From Aeoliella straminimaris (GTDB taxonomy: Bacteria; Planctomycetota; Planctomycetia; Pirellulales; Lacipirellulaceae), in contig NZ_JAMXLR010000092.1 of assembly GCF_024054565.1 (NCBI RefSeq), positions 434,001 to 498,000 on the forward strand: DNA of 64,000 nt. The letters are read 5' to 3'. Made by a program: the position numbers and the translations under genes. The notes beneath the pieces are model-generated. The model was not told the DNA's origin, made no database searches, and saw only the letters and a program-made list of their open reading frames with translations. Positions 63,084 through 64,000 of the stretch are shown here, piece by piece. Numbering within the stretch: the stretch's first letter is position 1; every line of letters starts with the position of its first letter.

Positions 63084-63830
63084 TTACTCGGCGCTTGGTT
63101 TGCGACCGTACTCGATGATCGGAGGACAGCCATAAGTAGCGAAACCTTGCCCAGCGGCCTGCGACAAGTCGCGACCGCCGATTCGCAAGATGGCAATCGG
63201 CCGTCCCGCGGCTTCGGCTACTTCCAACGGATCTTCCTCGGGGCGAGCCTCGTACCAGGTGGTCTTGCCGTCGACTTCTTCAACCGGCAACGCCTGGTTG
63301 GGATCTTCGACGTAGATCACCCGAGTGATGTACATTCCCTGGGCAGCCAGTTCGAGGTCCTCGGCCGTGATGTCGATCGGCACGGGAAACTTGAGCGCGG
63401 CACCGGGTGGCGGATACAAGCGATCGATCAACTCGACCGTGGGATAGATCTCCACACCGGGACGATCGAACAGATTGGTGACCCGAAAGCGGTACACCCG
63501 CCCCACCTGCAGGCCCACCAGCGGATTGTCGGTCTCTGGCAGCGTGAACTGCCCGTTAACCGCCATGCCCACCTGCACGCCCGCGGAAACGCGGATCTCG
63601 GTGGGCTGAATATAACCCGACAACGGTCCACCCCTCAGAAGTCGCTGACTTCCAATCGCTCCCGGTGGCATGGCGCCCGCGTGCAGAGGATGCCGGGCTG
63701 GGCTTTGGGCCGCAGCCATGGTGGCTCCCAACACGCATAAGAGGGCAACCAAACACGTTCTGCCAGCGAACGTCGCTTGCCGTGAGGCAAGTCGTCTGAG
63801 GTGGCGGACCGTTGTCGTTGAATGCTTCAC
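63084..63830 (-). CDS. Secreted partner protein of the DUF11 lipoprotein
   Basis: A 248-residue exported protein, beta-rich (VYRFRVTNLFDRPGVEIYPTVELID). The GTG at 63830 was chosen since a frame to 63914 runs through repeat DNA and would give a very long signal sequence; the signal is about 27-45 (TCLVALLCVLGATMAAAQ). The C-terminal part has an acidic stretch (YEARPEEDPLEVAEAAG) and few Cys. It lies 72 bases before the DUF11 gene, so the two form an operon and probably act together at the cell surface. Function unknown. Confidence 0.8.
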   Translation of the reverse strand: MKHSTTTVRHLRRLASRQATFAGRTCLVALLCVLGATMAAAQSPARHPLHAGAMPPGAIGSQRLLRGGPLSGYIQPTEIRVSAGVQVGMAVNGQFTLPETDNPLVGLQVGRVYRFRVTNLFDRPGVEIYPTVELIDRLYPPPGAALKFPVPIDITAEDLELAAQGMYITRVIYVEDPNQALPVEEVDGKTTWYEARPEEDPLEVAEAAGRPIAILRIGGRDLSQAAGQGFATYGCPPIIEYGRKPSAE

Positions 63831-63864
63831 AGTACTTACGTCGGGCGTATCGAAAAGGTTCTTA

Positions 63865-63960
63865 GATGGCGGTGAGTAGGCAAGTAAGCAAGCAGGTTGA
63901 ATGGATGTTGCCATGTTGGGGCTGCTCGCTTACTCACCTACTCACCGACCATTGCTATCG
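63865..63960. repeat. AGTAGGCAAGTAAG / CTTACTCACCTACTCACC repeats
   Basis: GTGAGTAGGCAAGTAAGCAAGC (about 63871-63892) is answered by GCTTACTCACCTACTCACC (about 63929-63947), an inverted pair upstream of the last gene. The remaining bases to 64000 hold no gene I can support. Confidence 0.5.
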
Positions 63961-64000
63961 TTTTACTACTCGAGCAAAGCTCGTTGGTTACTGCTTACTG

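Overview
The window is a stretch of bacterial chromosome from a planctomycete, most likely of the Pirellula/Lacipirellula type. The evidence is the mix of families that are concentrated in that phylum: a DUF1549/DUF1553 cytochrome-type protein paired with a DUF1501 protein, a PVC-type membrane-bound dehydrogenase with a C-terminal haem domain, a dockerin-like repeat protein, PEP-CTERM sorting signals, a tandem sulfatase, FG-GAP and lactonase propellers, NPYRSP-type membrane proteins, and pseudopilin (DUF1559-like) sequence. The DNA is GC-rich, Shine-Dalgarno sites are inconsistent, and several starts are GTG or TTG. Genes are mostly single or in short operons on both strands.

Layout. 1-3 kb: the end of a HEAT-repeat protein and a secreted FG-GAP protein. 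3.0-3.5 kb: a scar holding an IS630-type transposase remnant and the 3' half of a tRNA-Gln(CUG) gene, followed by a strong terminator. 3.5-10.1 kb: an S9 peptidase lipoprotein, ComEC and an acyl desaturase. 10.2-16.3 kb: small membrane proteins, an alpha/beta hydrolase, a lactonase-fold protein, then a dockerin-like protein coupled to a CHRD/PEP-CTERM protein. 16.8-20.4 kb: a CBS protein, then rpsO and pnp with a highly paired RNA leader in front of rpsO. 20.6-22.9 kb: a soluble histidine kinase and a sigma-54-type response regulator. 22.9-28.4 kb: mutL, an aroD-aroE fusion, aroK and a prepilin peptidase. 28.5-37.5 kb: a MscS-type channel, an OmpA lipoprotein, hisH, a phosphoesterase, a PVC dehydrogenase and hisA. 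37.6-44.1 kb: an EF-G-like GTPase, a GH51-like glycosidase and enolase. 44.1-54.4 kb: a conserved protein of unknown function, a thioredoxin-fold protein with a very long N-terminal part, the DUF1501 and DUF1553 pair, and hypotheticals. 54.6-59.3 kb: asd, truA and a tandem sulfatase. 59.3-64 kb: small proteins (one Pmp3-like, one pseudopilin-like, one zinc ribbon) and a two-gene envelope operon containing a Cys-rich DUF11 lipoprotein.

How the genes fit together. Housekeeping anchors (rpsO-pnp, mutL, aroDE/aroK, hisH, hisA, eno, asd, truA) are scattered among secreted and envelope genes, with no large operon and no intact mobile element, prophage, CRISPR array or secondary-metabolite cluster. 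The secreted enzymes (sulfatase, GH51-like, S9 peptidase, PVC dehydrogenase, DUF1501/DUF1553) fit a life on sulfated algal or plant polysaccharide, which is an inference. ComEC together with a prepilin peptidase and OmpA/channel genes suggests an envelope able to carry pili and take up DNA, also an inference.

The least explained signals are non-coding: the rpsO leader with two mutually exclusive folds, a small inverted-repeat element with GAGTTTTGG / CCAATACTC ends in two distant intergenic regions, and several families of short degenerate repeats that often abut start codons.
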